From the NCBI RefSeq assembly GCF_048771995.1, contig NC_133027.1:102236501-102300500 (forward strand): 64,000 bases of DNA. The letters are read 5' to 3'. The notes under the pieces were generated by a model. That model did not search any database. It was not told the DNA's origin and saw nothing but the letters and a program-made list of their open reading frames with translations. Both the position numbers and the translations under genes were made by a program. The DNA comes from Taeniopygia guttata. Taxonomy: Eukaryota; Chordata; Aves; Passeriformes; Estrildidae. This document shows positions 34,001-49,000 of the stretch, piece after piece. The stretch's first letter is position 1. Every line of letters begins with the position of its first letter.

Positions 34001-37000
34001 AAAACCATCTTCAACTTGTTGCCTTTCTTTGGCATTGGCGAGTACTACTTTTTTTACAGTTAGAAATATAAATCTTCATTGCAGTTGAATTTGTGCTGTC
34101 CAAAACTAGTTTAGAAACTATCTCTGTGCAGGAAAGAAGCATCCAGCTTCCTCTCTGAATTTACCCATGGACTGCACAAGAAGAGAAGCAGGTCCTGGTG
34201 ATCCAGCCCTGCCAGACACCCCACTGGAGAGCTATGGAAAGCCTCCAAAGGTAAATTTAATGCTCCCTAATTGTTTGTCAGCTGCATGAAGGCCTAGTCT
34301 CTCTGAATAATTTAGAGATGTTTTAAGTTACTCTCAATACAAATGGCCTTGAAAAGGAAAACAAGTAGTGGTCTGGTAGGACCCAAAAATATCCTGCCAG
34401 TGTCCTTTACATGTCTCCATTCATTCCCTCTCTGCTAGCAGGGTAACACAAGGCCCCCTTTGCATATTCATGCTCAGCTTGTGTTCAGTAGCAAGCAGAG
34501 GTCTATTTTAGGGCATCAGAGTGGACACACCGATGTCCAGAGAAGGAAAGACTCTTTTGAGGCCATGCTACATTCATTGTATTGACCCTGTTTCCTTCTG
34601 GAGAAATTGTTTGACGAAAGGTGGAAGGTCAGTTCCCACATCATAGTTGTGCTTTGTGTTTGTTTTGCTCAGTACTGCCTTTAGCCATCCCATTTTCTGT
34701 TGTGCTTTAATTATTCCTGTGGTGCTCATCCCTTTTTGGACATGCACGTTGAATCAAAGTAATTAAAGACTAGACTAGTTAAGGTTTTTTGTGGCTGTGG
34801 GAAATGAAGTGAGGAGTGTTTCATAATGATAAATAATACCAAAATTGATAGTATATAGTTACCTTTTCAAGGTGCAATTATGAATTTATTGGGAATATCT
34901 TCAGTGCAGTCTCAATCAATTGTATAAGTTGTGCCACAAACATCAAACCATTTTCATATGTGAATTCAGAGGATTTTTTAGATCTGTATAGGAGACCTGA
35001 TAGAAATCCTGTGTCAGTGCCAAATGGAAGGCTGAATGTGTAGAGTATGATTGAAGGAGACAGGCTGAGGTTTTGGGGATTGGCACTATCTAAAATGAAA
35101 TTTTAATTCAGTCATACATAGTGCTTATAAAATTTCATGTAAGTATCTTCAAAATTAAACATACAACAATAAAAACTTTCCATTAATAAAACTCCATCAA
35201 TCAAAAAATTGTTTTTTCTGTATTTCTCATCACCATAATCAGTTTTAAAAATGATTAAAGACCTAACCTGCTGATTTTTAAAAAGTCAGCAGGATAGCAA
35301 ACGTACTTATTGTGTGAATGAATTGCCTGCAGCTTTTTGTGTTCTGCATGTTTGAAACAAATCAAGGCAGACTTTCTGTGTCAGGGTAAATTGATTTCCA
35401 GAGCATGTATTTCAGCCATTAGTACCTAAAGATGACTGAAACATACTCCATGTATGTAGAGATTAGTGCAATACAAGTCACCAGAAAAAGTTATCTTTCG
35501 TAGGGCAAATTGGAATATTGGAAACTAATACATATTTTTAAGACATCCCCCAAAATCAATACTGGAATATTATTCTAAGACTTTTTTATTTCCTTCTCTC
35601 TGTAAAATGTTTACTGTAGGTCTGGTAAGCCTGGGACAGTTCTGTTATGAATATTACTATCCATGATGTGCTGTCACAATGCCAGCAGACCAAAAGACAA
35701 AACAGCAAAGAGCCCATGGTCTCTGCTGGAAAGCAGACATCCATTAATGAATGCACACACACACATATATTTACATATGTGTACATACCTTCAATAACAC
35801 TGGGAGAAGCAGCTGTGATGGGAGCTCAGGAACAAATGCATATGTAACACAGATAATGTAGATGTAAAGAAACAGAAAACTAAAAATCTCTCTCAGAAAT
35901 TCTTTGATAGAGTAATCAATCAGTTTACTGGAACCAGCATCTCTGTAGGATGTCACCTCCACTGATTCTTTAGTGGATTCATTGTTCTTGTGGTTTTAGC
36001 ACATAATTTGGATTAGAAAGTATAGGATAAGATCAAAAGGGGGAAAGTTGCAAGGAAAGAGAGGAATTCACCTGAAAATCTTTTATCTTGTGCATAAATG
36101 GTATGATGCAGCTCTGGAGGAACACATTCTCTATTTGTCTGGTTTGTGTTCTAGACTTCATGAACTTCGTGTAAGCAATGCATAATGGATAGGGTATAAT
36201 ACCAACCTGATAAATTCCTGGCACTGTTTATATACAGTTGGTAGGTGAGAGAAATTGCTTAACAAAGAGCTGGGAGATGACAAGAGAATTGGTGCCTGTC
36301 CCAGTCACCCTGAGTTCCACAAATGCAGGGAATTCTATTTCCAAGTATTATTTCTGCATGTATAGGAATGATTCAGTGACACACTCTGGCCAGCACACTA
36401 ATGGAAGAGGTTTCTGAAGAGACCTGTACATGAATACATAAAACAATACTATCAGGTCAAGTGGAAGATCAATTTCTAATTCAATACAAAGCTTTTATCT
36501 TAAATAAATACTTTAATTGTGACTTTAGGTGGCCTGAGGGGATCACATTGACAAGTATGTTCCCTGTGTTACAAAGTGCTTAAATCTGGGGCAGTGCTTG
36601 CAACAAGTTATGTATATACAAGAAAGCTTTTTGTAATATAGTACATGAAAGGAGGGTCAGATATGAATAACTATATGATACCTGGGGAACTGAAATTATT
36701 ATTTTGGTTACTTGGTGTCCCTTAATTACAAGAAAGAATGTGTGGGGTAACATCGCCAGGTATAACTTTTGTTTTAATAAAAAAAAGATGGAGTTCAGAT
36801 GGTTTCTGTGGACATTGTAATGCAAATCCTTTACAAGAGACTTCAGCTTAAGTTAGGAGGGCCATATCTCTCCTGGAGGACAGAAGAGAATGCTATTTCC
36901 TTAGAGATTGTCCTTTAGTTGCAAGAAGAGTTGCCTTGTGGTTTGGTGGTGGCATTATTTCCCACCCAAGCTGCGTCTCTTGCTTGTGTTTTCCAGGGTT

Positions 37001-40000
37001 CAGGAGCTCTTTCCTGAGTTATGAAAATGCTATGCATAAAAATGTTACAGAAAATGTGAAGAGTGGAAAATAGAGAAATGAGCAGGAGCAGGGCTGGAAG
37101 CGGATACCCAGGGGTTATAAGCAGAAAAAAGATTGCACATGAAGGACAAGAAGTTGAGGGAAGGATTTTTCTCCTGTCCCCAGAACAGTTTTCTCTGGCC
37201 ACCGGGAGAGGGACATGGCACCACTTCTGTCTGGGAGCGAGAGAAAGAGATTATTGAAAATTATCCCTGCTATATCTGGTGAACTGAATCTTAAAAGCAT
37301 CAATTTAAGTGTTGCATAGCTTAGTCATTATGTATGGGTATGTTTCTAACATCATATTACAAACACTATTGCCTTGTGTAGCAGAGTTAGCAATCAGAAT
37401 CTCATTATGGATGGCATTTTACAAATGCTTCATGTTTCTTGGGCTTGTAGCCTTTGAGCACATTAGTGTTTTACTGGAAGTTTTCCATTAGGAAAATATT
37501 TACCCTCCTAATTCGAATATAATTAAGTGTTTTGCTTGGGAATTTTCATGGTCACTAATTAGATTAATACTGATCATTATAACAAAAACATAATTAATTT
37601 CCCATAGTAGTAAAATTAATTACACATTTAAAGCTAAATTGAATCAGTCAGTAGTGAGAATGAACAATGGTTGTGCTTCTGATTTCACTGTCTCAAGGTT
37701 TCTGAAATAAAACCTTTGCTTACATAATAGAGATAGGCTATGTGTGTGCTTCCATAGCCATGCAATAGCAACAAACTAATTAGAGGGTAAAGAAGAACAA
37801 AGGCTGACATCCCAGAAAATGTGAGGGAATCATTTAATCTTTTGGGGGGATGAAAGGATAATTAGGGGTTACTTATATGGTTTTGTTTCTTCTTTACTGA
37901 ACAAAAATAAGCAAGGGGGTCTGAACAGCAAATCCCCCTGGCCTGCGCTCAGCAGGAGAGATTCTCTGGGTTTGTTGGTTCCCTCATACCATTTAGGAGG
38001 TAATGTTCCTTGAGGTGTCTTCTCCACATGTGGATGTGGTGTTGCCCTCTGCTTTTTTCCAGAGCAAAGAGATAGTGGTGCTCCCTCTCCTGCAGCCTTG
38101 CTAACTGCCTGCATCCAGTTTCTATGCAGAGTTTGGAACCTGGGTTTTTATTGGATGTGTCAGGTGGATACAGCCAGTGGGTTCTCAGGCCAAAAGAGGG
38201 CCAGCAAGGCTGAATATTATTCCTTCAGGACAATTCCTATCCTGATGCTTTCTGATCACTCAGCTTTCTTTCTTTCAAGGGAAATAGGCAAGAACTCAAG
38301 AGCCAGAGCTTCCTTCCCCAGGTCTTCCCCACCAGGAACTGGCATGAGAAAACTTGAAAGACCCTTCTTTGCATGTAAGCCTCACCATGTAGTTCTTTCC
38401 ACTGGAGGTGGAGAAATCACTGCCTGGATTTAATAGGAAATGTAATTAGGATTAACCTTAATTTAAATAATTGTTAAGCTATTAAAATAGCTATTAGCAT
38501 GCCCTATTATTTGCTATCAGAGAAATGCAAATATGTGTCATTGCATCAATTCACGAGAACACAGATTGGAAGGTGATAATTGTTACTGTAGTTCCCACCC
38601 CAGAGATCCAGAAGGTTTTTGTTATTATATGAAAAACCTCAGCATCTGCAATAGCCTCTCTATCAGCTGCAGTAAGCTGAGGTGGGTGTAGGCAGAAATA
38701 TAAAGGCATTTTCATCCTCCTGCATTTGCAAAACAGATTTTCCCACAGTGATACAAAATGGAATATGTCCAGAATCAAACCTCTGTACATTTTGACATAC
38801 TTTTATAGCAATAATCCTATCCTGTTTCTATTAGAGACTCAACATTTTAATGGGCAATGGATGAACAAGATCTTTTGGCCTGGGCCCTAGAAGTGCACTA
38901 CAGTCTATAAAATATGTGTTGTTAAGAGCCACTGCAGTCAAATGGAGCATTACGTAATTCTTTGGCAAATGGGCTCCCTGTGAAAGGACTTGGAAGTTAT
39001 AAGTTTGTTAACTTTCTCTTCCCAAGCTATAAAATGGTCCCATAATAGCAATTTCTCTTGGCTTGTCAGGCACAGAAATTAACTCTAGAAAACTATGTAA
39101 CAGAAGATTAAAAAGAAAGCAGTATCTAAAGGGGCACTATCCTGTTATGTGCATGATTTACCTCCAAAAGAACTGAGTATCAGGTAAATAAAAAACAGAA
39201 GGTTTTTCCTTTTTGGATGAAAATAATGTAAGCTGTAGTAGTTCTAAAGAATATTGATCTTAAGACAAAATTCAGGAGGTAGGTAGGGCTAATCCATGAC
39301 TATTTTTATTTGAAGCAGTCCTTGCTTTTGAGAACACTGTCACCATGTATTGAGAATATGGTGTGATCTGTCTTTTTAAAAATAATTTCTTTGAATGTAG
39401 ATTAAATTTCTTTTCTTGGCATTTATTCTTGTGCCACCAGTGAGAAAACAGAAATGGCAAGCATTGTGATAAAAGAAAAATTATTTCATTTCTCTGCAGC
39501 TTCTGTAATTGCCTTTGTGTCCTTTTTTGAACCGCTGTTCTGCAACTCCTCAGTCCCTTCCTTGAGCAGCAAGCAGCTCATTGTTCAGAACTTCTATGCC
39601 TACTATGGCAACAGGACCTTAAAACAGAGTGGAAAAACTCAGATATCTCCAAATCATGTGGTAGAAAAGAAACTGATTATTTCTCCGCTCATATTAATAG
39701 ATTCAGTTTTCAGAGCTTAATTCTAATTACTGCCCTGAGCACAAATGAGAGTGTTCAGCAGAGTTCTGTGCCGGTGATGAAGCCACCCCCGATCTTTTCC
39801 CAGGTTGGGCAAAATTAGCATAAGTGCTCCATGCACACAGCTGCAGCCTCCAGCACACAGCAGCTCCTGCAACAGCTTCCCTTCCCCAGGAGGGGATTTT
39901 GCCAGTGGAATGGCACTGGCATGGATTCACAAACCATCCGCCTCCTCTTGCTTCCCACGCACTCTTTTGTGTTGTCACCATGGATCAGTGTAGAACACAG

Positions 40001-43000
40001 CTCCACAGGTCACAGCCTGCTTAGACTCTGCTGAACAGCTTCCTGAGTGCTGTTCTCTCCCTGTCCCCAGAGAGCAGAATCTTTTCTCTGGGCAAAACGT
40101 AAGCCAGATGGGATAATTCATCTGAAAGCTTGAAAGTCAGATCCTTTGAATTATTTTGCTTTATGATCCTAATTTATGCACATATGAAAGTGAAGCATGT
40201 TTTTTTTTTCTCTCTCTCCTTGTCTCTTTAGTACCCAAAACATTAAAAAAAAATATTTTCCAATAACATTTTAAAAATTGGTTTTAGAATTGAGGAAATT
40301 TGGAAAGATAACTCATGAAAAACTGTTGCAGCAAACAATTGTAAAACAAACCATGAGCTTTATTTTTCATTTTCCCTTATCGGCTGCATAAGGAACACCT
40401 AAAAAAAGTTGCTGTGACTTCCAGGGAACCACAAAAATGGGTTGTATTTAGACTTTGACTTATTACAAATCCCTGTACTGACTCAAGGAAGTAATACATC
40501 AGAAATTTAAGCATCAATGAGTAAACTTATTTGAAATTATCTTTTACCCTAAGCACGCTCTCACAAACAGCAAAAGTTTTGTCTAAACTTTCCAAGCTGA
40601 GGCAAAAAATGGAAAATGTTGGGCAAAGGTTTTAAATTTGACAACAGTATAGTCAATTGAAAACTAGATGATAAAATGTAGCAACTGAAATAATGCCATT
40701 CTGAAAGGCTCACCCCATTAGAGTTATTAGTTAAATGGCTGTATGGTCATTCACAGGCAGCAATGGCAAATATTTATTTCCTTCCCAGAAGCACAAAGTT
40801 TTAGAGGGTTAGCAGTTAGCTTTGATGTTGCAGCTCAGTGTATTTTTTAATGCAAAGAGGCATTTATCAGGAGTCATTCAGGACTATTCTCTGCCTACTA
40901 AACATCAGCACATAATTGCATACTCTCTGTTCAGCAAGCACACATTGCTGCTCATTTGGACACAGAGCAGTACATTATCTTTAAATATAAATGTCTAATC
41001 ATTAACTTGGAAGATAAATTATATCCATTTTTTTGATCTGGCTCATCTGATACAACTGTAATATGCTGGCTTGGAACAAATGTAGAATTTTAGAAGCCCA
41101 GTATAGTTTATGGCAAAGCCTGTGAGTGGGACATGTACAGCATGGATCTTATTCTGCATGAAGCTGGTTTATCTCTACTCCTGTGACCTTAATCATATCA
41201 CGTGGGCATGTAATTCTGCTGAAATTCTCCAGTATAAATACTGCAGACAGGGTATAATGCAGTTAAGGACTTTCAACTGCTGAAAGCATAAACCTATTCT
41301 CAAAATTCTGGACCCTTTTCCTGTCTAAACAGGATGCTTTATTCATGATCATTGTTGAAACCTTGATCACTAAGGTGAAGGTGTACCCATAGATAGCTAA
41401 TTACCAGCTCAAAGAAACTGAAATGGAGACATCCAGTATCTTGCTCATGGTCAGACAGCAGATTAGTGGCAGCAGTGGGAACACCAAGTCGTATGACTCC
41501 AGCCTTGTGCTCAGCACACAAGTTGGTGTAGATCACAGTTGTCTTGTTTTTATCACCATATTTTTTCGAAGGTTGTTTTTTGGTGGTTTGTTTTTTTTTT
41601 TTCCTTCTAATCAGATGCTTGTAAATTAAGTTGCTGACTGTAATCAGAAATGTATTTATCACTGGCTCTGGCTCACAACCAAGCACACTCTTATTTTTGA
41701 AACAAGACAGCATGTTCCTCTCATTCCAAGGAAAAGTTAATCGTGAGTCTCAGGAGGCTATGTTGTGATTTTGTTGTGGGCATTTGTCCTCTATTGTGTC
41801 ACTATTGCAAAAGACAATTAGTTTCCTAATTCTCATTTGGTGCAACAGCATTGCCTCCAGTGAGCTGAAGTATACTGACAAAACAAAGCACGGCAAGTTT
41901 ATAAAGCTGGTGACAATGGGAGGAAATAATCCTAATGGGCATGTATGATAAGTGAGGGAGGATGAGAAGACAAGAATCCTTCACTGCTTTTATAGTTCAA
42001 TAATCATCAGGTACCCTGGCTACATAATATTCTTTTCCTCAACGAAGAATATTTAGTGGTTTATACCTCACCATGTTGTTAGAATGTAAGCTCCAAACTC
42101 TGTTGGCTGTGCTGTCATGACAGAAAAAACTTCCACATGAATGCTGGCTGTCTGGCCTTGAGCACGTTTGCCTCACCTGAGAGAATGTTTGCCTCACCTG
42201 AGAGAACTGCACTCTGTGCCAAGGAAAAGGTCCAGTAGGAGCAGCCATTTGGATGGATTAAATGATGGCACTGCTCTTCTAGATGGAATATGCTGGATTT
42301 CTGTTTGTCAGTGCCACTGAGCTCTAACTTAACACTGCTAAGTGTTTAAGCCACTAAACTCATATGCCATTGCCTCTTTACAGCCTGCATAGTAGTTCAT
42401 TTAATGTAAGTCTATGAATCTGTGCAAGTTCATTAATTCAGTTTGTTTATTAATTCACAGTTTATGAATTGTGAATCTTATCGGCTTTAACACCTAAATG
42501 AGTAAGTACTTGCTTCAAACCATACTTTAGGCTAGACACATGTAACAAAATACCAGCACACTTTTTGTAAAAAAACCAAAAACACTAACCCAAGGGAACT
42601 TGGTCACCAGAAAAAACATTGCTGAATGTGACATCTGTTTGAAAATAAATTCCCTAATGGCTCATGGAAACAACTTTTCCACAAAGAAAATGAACAAAGG
42701 CAAATTGTTTTACAATGGTGTCATCTTCCATGTTCTGAACTGCCTGGTATCAGCATCATTGTGCCTTCTATACCCTGAAATACAATTTGTAATGTGTACC
42801 TTTTTAATTAATAGAAGAAAAATTGACTCCATTCAATATTAAGTGGCTGGGCAAAGTGACTATAGTACGCTTAGCCCACCCAATAAGCACGGGGCCCTGC
42901 TTCAGGGAATACTGATCCTTAGCCTCATCAAATGCTTGTAAGACATTTGTTACACTAAAATTGCCACCGGGTGGTACAGAAAAACCTGTACCATATCCCT

Positions 43001-46000
43001 GTAACCTGTATAGCTCTCCAAGACATTCCCAGCAGACTTTTTATCCTTAACTACCTCTTGTACCATCATAACCTGCCCCATGGCATGCAACACCTACCCA
43101 TACATCAATAAATGCCATGAATACACACTCTAGTGGGCTGTATGTAGCTCTTACATTATTTTAGACATCTGAGTAGGGAAAAAACAAATTGTGGATACAG
43201 TGATGATGTCATAGGACCGCAGAAGCAGTTCATGAGACAATAACAAGAGCCCAGGACCATGCACAGTGTGGAGACATCCAGGCTGTTCCAGCTGACCCCA
43301 GAGACATGGAGTGGTCTCTGGTCCTGTTTTATTGAGCAATGTGATTACAGCTCATCACTGTTATTTATCTTTAAAATAAGGGAAACATTTTTTCCTTACC
43401 TTGCAGTAGTATTCTGTGTATTGATACAATGAAGAACCAAAGGAAATTTATTTATCTTTGACTAAAATGTTCTATTATGCAACAAGTGATTAATTTCATT
43501 AAATAACTTCAAGGAGGGCCAGATCCTTGTCGTAAACTATAGTGATATAATTCCAGTGGACTATTCTCTTTTGGAGAGTCACATAGACTGCGGTTGAAAC
43601 AATACTGGGAGCAGGTTCAAATGAAACACAGAGCCAAAGAATGATCTACCAAGGGCAAAAATGTGTGTAGAGAAGAGGGAAAGGAGCACACAGATGATAG
43701 CCATCAACAAGGACCAATGACTTTGGGAGAATTGGCAAAGAAATTGGTGGTACAGCTTTTGCTTGGACTGAAAATATTTTTGGAAGCCAACAAAAACTGC
43801 CAAGCCAAAGTAATTGTGTCGATTGAGATCAGCAGGGGAGGGGTTCCAGACACGGGTAACATGTAGCTGGAAATAATGAAAAATAAGTTTAATATTGGAA
43901 AGGGACAAAGAAGGCAAAAATTTAGAAAACATCATTCTAGACAGCTGTTGCCTCACAGTTTTAAAAATATTATAATGATAAATCCAGCTCAGTAACTTGG
44001 AATTTAGGAGAAAGATTTTTGAAGTTTTATGGTGAGTTTGTGAATATTTTTCACCTATCCTTTGAGTTTTCTATTACATTTTTTTCCCAAATGTACTTGT
44101 GTATCTACCTCTCTTAGAAAATATGTGAATGCTAGATGGTCATTTAACACATCTGGAATGAAACAGTTTTATTTTAATATGTCTACATCGAGCTTTTTGA
44201 AAAGCAGGAAAGTTAAGATGCATCTTTTTGGGAAAAACATTTAGATAGCTGAAGTAAGTTTATGACTAAGTCAAACTCACACCAAACAGTAATTGAGGTT
44301 TTAAAGCCATATGACTAATACTTTACTGCCCCTTCATATGGTTCTCTACTCTGCAAACACAACTCATCCTTCCCCTACGAAACCAATCCTGCTCTAGTGC
44401 CATCATGCCCTGGAGGAATCATGTTTACTTATTTGCTCTTCTTGAACAGAAGACATTTCTCCATGGACAACCTCCTCATTTAAATGTGAGTTTTAAGTTT
44501 TCAAATCCTTTATTACCATGGGGTATCAGTAGGATAATTAAGGAAATTAAGGAGGTTAGACTGGAATATGTATCACTTTATTTCTTCTAATGAAAGAAGC
44601 TGGGTCTCAGAGAAGGAGAACGCAGGATGATCAGCTTTAGAACAATTTGTTTTACTTACTTGAATGGCAAAAAAACTTTCGTTAAGTTTGTTACCAAGTT
44701 TTCTTCCTTTTTCTTAAATAATTTCTGCCTCTGTGAAGTTCTCCATTTATAAGTATTTGTATTTCAGGAATCTTTCTGAAAGTTTCTGTTAAATTACAGC
44801 TAAATTCCAGACTGGAAGTTGGGCAATTTTTGAAAGCACATGTTTAAGATAGTAAATATAAAATAGTTTTAATGAACTAATTCAGTAGCTTTTTATTAAT
44901 TACCTTAAAAATGTAATTTTTATTAAAAGAATAAGCCTGAGTACTTCATATACATAATACTTTAACTTTGTGATTCTATAGCTCTTCTGCAGAATTCTTA
45001 ATCTTGATGTAGTTGCATATAAGAGCAACCTTTTAAAAATTGGCATTATACTTCCAGTTTACATATAATTTGATTTTTTCATATGGAAGGAATCTTTTTA
45101 ATAGGGCAATAGAAATGTAAATTTAAAAATGCATTTAAATGGGTTGCTGCATTTAATAGTGACTTTAATAATTCTGCAGATCTCATGCATTTTTAGAAAA
45201 ATTTTTCTTTCAATTCAGAAATGTATTTTCTTTCAATTAATGCATCAATAGAATATTTGTGGTGCCATCAGAATGAATGACATATTCTGGTAGTTATTTT
45301 AAATGTAAGAACAGAATGTATGTTCAGAAACAGCATTAAGAACAGCTCTGCTAAGTCCAAAAATCTGAGTAGATCATATGTTGCTGTATGACTTAGAAAT
45401 ATTTTAAATAATTAAAAGGCAGACTAAAGTTATATTACTAAAAAGAAACATGAAATTATATGGATGCTGCCTTTTCAACCCTTATTTAGTTTAAAAATAT
45501 TTTTACAATATTGCTCCTGGGGACTAAGTTCAGTGGGAAAGGATGTAACGAGTACTCCACAGGCTTCAGTTCTCAGCTGTGCAGGAGCATACACAAAACG
45601 AGTTGCTGCAGTTAGAGGGAAATGAAATGCAGATTATATGCTTAGCACAAGCCTCCCAGCAGGAATGGTTAAGGGTACCATTCGTTCCAGAGAGACCTGA
45701 AGAGGTCTGGCTCCAGCTACAGCCTTATTGTTGCTAAGGGGACAGTGTTTGTCAAGCACTTTCTTTTGTTGCTAGACACTGTCGTCTTCCTCTACAGAGA
45801 TCAGTTGCACCTCCTTTACATGCAGAGCAGCTACACAAAAGTACTTCAGTGCAATCCAGGGGTGGCAGCTTGAGCAAACCAGGTTACAGGTGGGAGGGCA
45901 GAGCAGCCCAGCACGGAAGCAGAGAGTGCACTAAAGGCAATTAGAGGCAGATGAAGAGTGAGAGCGAAGGAAGCTGTTTCATGGCAACAGGAGTGGCTTT

Positions 46001-49000
46001 GTCAAGGTTAGCCAAGAACAGCAACTATGGGTAGGTTTGGCCAGGGCTAGTCAATAAACCAGGACTGGCATACATACTGTGGGTAACTAACTCTGTAAAG
46101 CACCTCATGAATCTCTCATGAATCTGAATCCCCTTCCTTAGGAGCGTGATTAACTCCCTGTGCTGACACCACCACCTATGCATGCACCACTTTTCCAAGC
46201 TGCCTGGGCCACAGGGAAGAGAATCTCTCCCACTCTTGGATTCACAGTTCCAGCTGGTGAGCAACCAGCTTTAAGAACACTCTGACAGGAAAACTCTGTA
46301 CCGTTCAAGCAATCTGAGATTTAAATGTTTTAATAACCAACACTGTGACAGCTTTAACTCTGCCTCTATCTATGCTGTGGTTTTACAGCTTGTGGCAGTT
46401 CAGTCTCTGTTCACACCATTTGCAGCCTCTCCTCTCTATCAGATGAGGCTGTGACAGCAAGGTCATTCATTTTATGCTGGCATGAACCAGGCCAATAGGC
46501 TGTTAGCATCCAGGACCTTGTTCTTTCTAAAAATAGCCCTTCAGGAGAACTGGATCATATCTTTCAATCCCTTTTTAATATTTTAAGTATGAATAATGGA
46601 GATTGAATTTAATTTTGTTCCACGGTGTTACCTTTGATGGCTTTTTGATGAAGATGATTTTTTCCATCAAAAAATTAGGTGTGGCTTTCTGAATGGCTGG
46701 CTGTTCATACTATGTATGTGCCTGTTTTCATATTACTATTTTATACTATGTCTTCTCTAATTAGATGTACACATAGCTCTTCTGTAAGAAAGCACATTAA
46801 TCCCCATCCATTTGTGTGTTGAGATACATGTGATACCTGTTTTGCAAGAACACAGGGTTTTTTTGTTGGAAATTTGCATTAAAATGCATGCTTTTTTTTT
46901 TTAAGTGTAGCTGGAGTTGTGAAGGCCATTTGCTGGGCTTTGAGATTCCTACTGTTAGTTCCCAAGCATATTAGGGTTATGTGAACATGTTCTCTTTCTC
47001 AAATGTGTCTACCTGGGAAAGCTGAGAGAAGCCTCAGCTTAGGAACAGTTGGTCAAGTTCATCAAGATACCAGAAATATTTAGGTTCCTTCCAGTTTCAG
47101 GGAAACTAACTTCTGTGTAGAGGAAAGACAATGAAACTAGTACTCTCATTGCAGGAAAGGTCAGGAGAATGAAGCAATTGTGACATTTCAGCATTTGTAC
47201 CTTGCATTGACAGCTTCTCAGCCATTCAAACAGCCTGTGCAAAGCTCTGGAATAATTGCAGATATCCTGTTAACACTGGGAATGTAGCAGAGGATAACAT
47301 GGGAATAACCTAGAGATGTCCCACTGGGGAGGTATGGAGATAAGTGGTACAGAGCTACATCTGCAGGACACTCACTTCATTAGTTCAGCTTCTCATGGAA
47401 AAGCTGGCATGTCTGAATGTGTTGTGCATGAATTTAGCATATGACCTTTTTGTGTATACTTTTGGTTTACCATTTCTGTAGTTTACGTGAGCACATGGGC
47501 TCAATGATTAGCACATTTCTTCAGAATTGCATTTAATAGTCCTATCTGTATCTTCACGAGTTTTTTGTTTTAGGGCAGTGCAAGGGCAGTGGAATAATAT
47601 TAACTTTGGTTTCTTGAGCCAGTTAAGATTTTTACGAATGCACCAGTAAGAATCATTGTGTTATTCATCCAGCTCTTAAGTTTACATGTGGCTTATGGCT
47701 AACAGAACATCCACTAGAATGAATAGGCATCAAAAATCACATTTTTGTTTATGCTTTTGGTTTTTATTTCTGTAGCAGATGCATTACCCATGGATTAACA
47801 ATGTGAATCTGAACAAAAATCTTTCAATTTTGATTTAGCTTATAAGACCTTTTCCAACTGTATCCCAGTTGGAAATCTGACCTTGTGGAGTCCCAAATTT
47901 GGCAGAAGGAAGGTGCTGCTGGAAACACTATTTTCCAGTTTCTCAATCATTTATTCTTGAATATTAAATTACACATTGAGTATTATTTGGCCAAATCACT
48001 TGCTTCAAGAGTCAGGTTTATGTTTCTTTTCCAAGGAGTGGAGACTTGAGTGTATCTGATGTATGGCTCTTACCACATGTAGCTCTGCAATTCCAGAGGG
48101 CTCAGGTTGTCTTTCATAGCTTTCAAAAACTATAAGAAGCTAAATAAGCATCACAGGTTATTTATTTAGTGCCAGAAATCTTGATAATGCAAACCTTAAT
48201 ATTGAAAGGTCAGGTATTTAATGTCCTAATAAAGAACACTGTGCATGTGAAACTAATCTGATTGCAGATCTGATTGGCAGTGTTCACAAAATTGCTGCCA
48301 AAAATCCTTATGGGAAGTTGTAAACTGATATTCCAAATCAATTAGGACACAGCACTGTATTATAGTTCTTAGCTATCTTTTCATCTGCTAGAGTAATAAT
48401 GTCTTTGGAGATCTTTTTTGAAGATGTTTCAGACGTTGTGTTTTCACTTCAACATTACAGGCTAGAGATTTTGTCTATTCGTCTCTTCACTTCAACATTG
48501 CTGCACCAGTTTTTTTTGCATTCCTATAAATATCTGCAAGGAGAGAACACCCTGGAGCAGCATATCATTGTGCTTCTTGCTGGGACTTTTTTAAGGCTCC
48601 TGGTCAAAAACTCAGAATTTCAGTTTTGTGGGAGTTTTGATCCCTTCTTTAAAAATCTGTTTCCTTTTCAGATTGAAACACAACGAGAGGGAAGATGTAG
48701 GTGTAGCACAACACAGAGGGAGGTGTAGCTTTCTGCATGCAGTTTTGGAAAGCCCCATTAAGTAAAATTTCAACGGAAGACTGAGTTTTCTAACTGAAAG
48801 ATTTTATATAGATAAAATCGAGATACTTCATTTTAATATTATGTAAAAATATAATATGAAGGAAAAAGTCTTGAGATTAAAAGTTTTTATCTGAAATGCA
48901 AGACCTTGGATATTTCACCCCTTCCCCAATGGCATTTCAGTGAAATCGCTGTGTTTCTGTAGAGTACCTACAGCTGAATGAAATGGCAACATTCCACTGG

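Noticed and set aside
43579-43956. 125-codon minus-strand frame, hydrophobic
   Set aside because: Phe/Leu-rich translation of A/T-rich DNA with no recognised domain or promoter context; most likely chance.
48399-48728. 109-codon plus-strand frame in intergenic DNA
   Set aside because: Low-complexity hydrophobic translation without recognisable similarity; a repeated TTCACTTCAACATT (about 48444 and 48488) inside it is only a short direct repeat.
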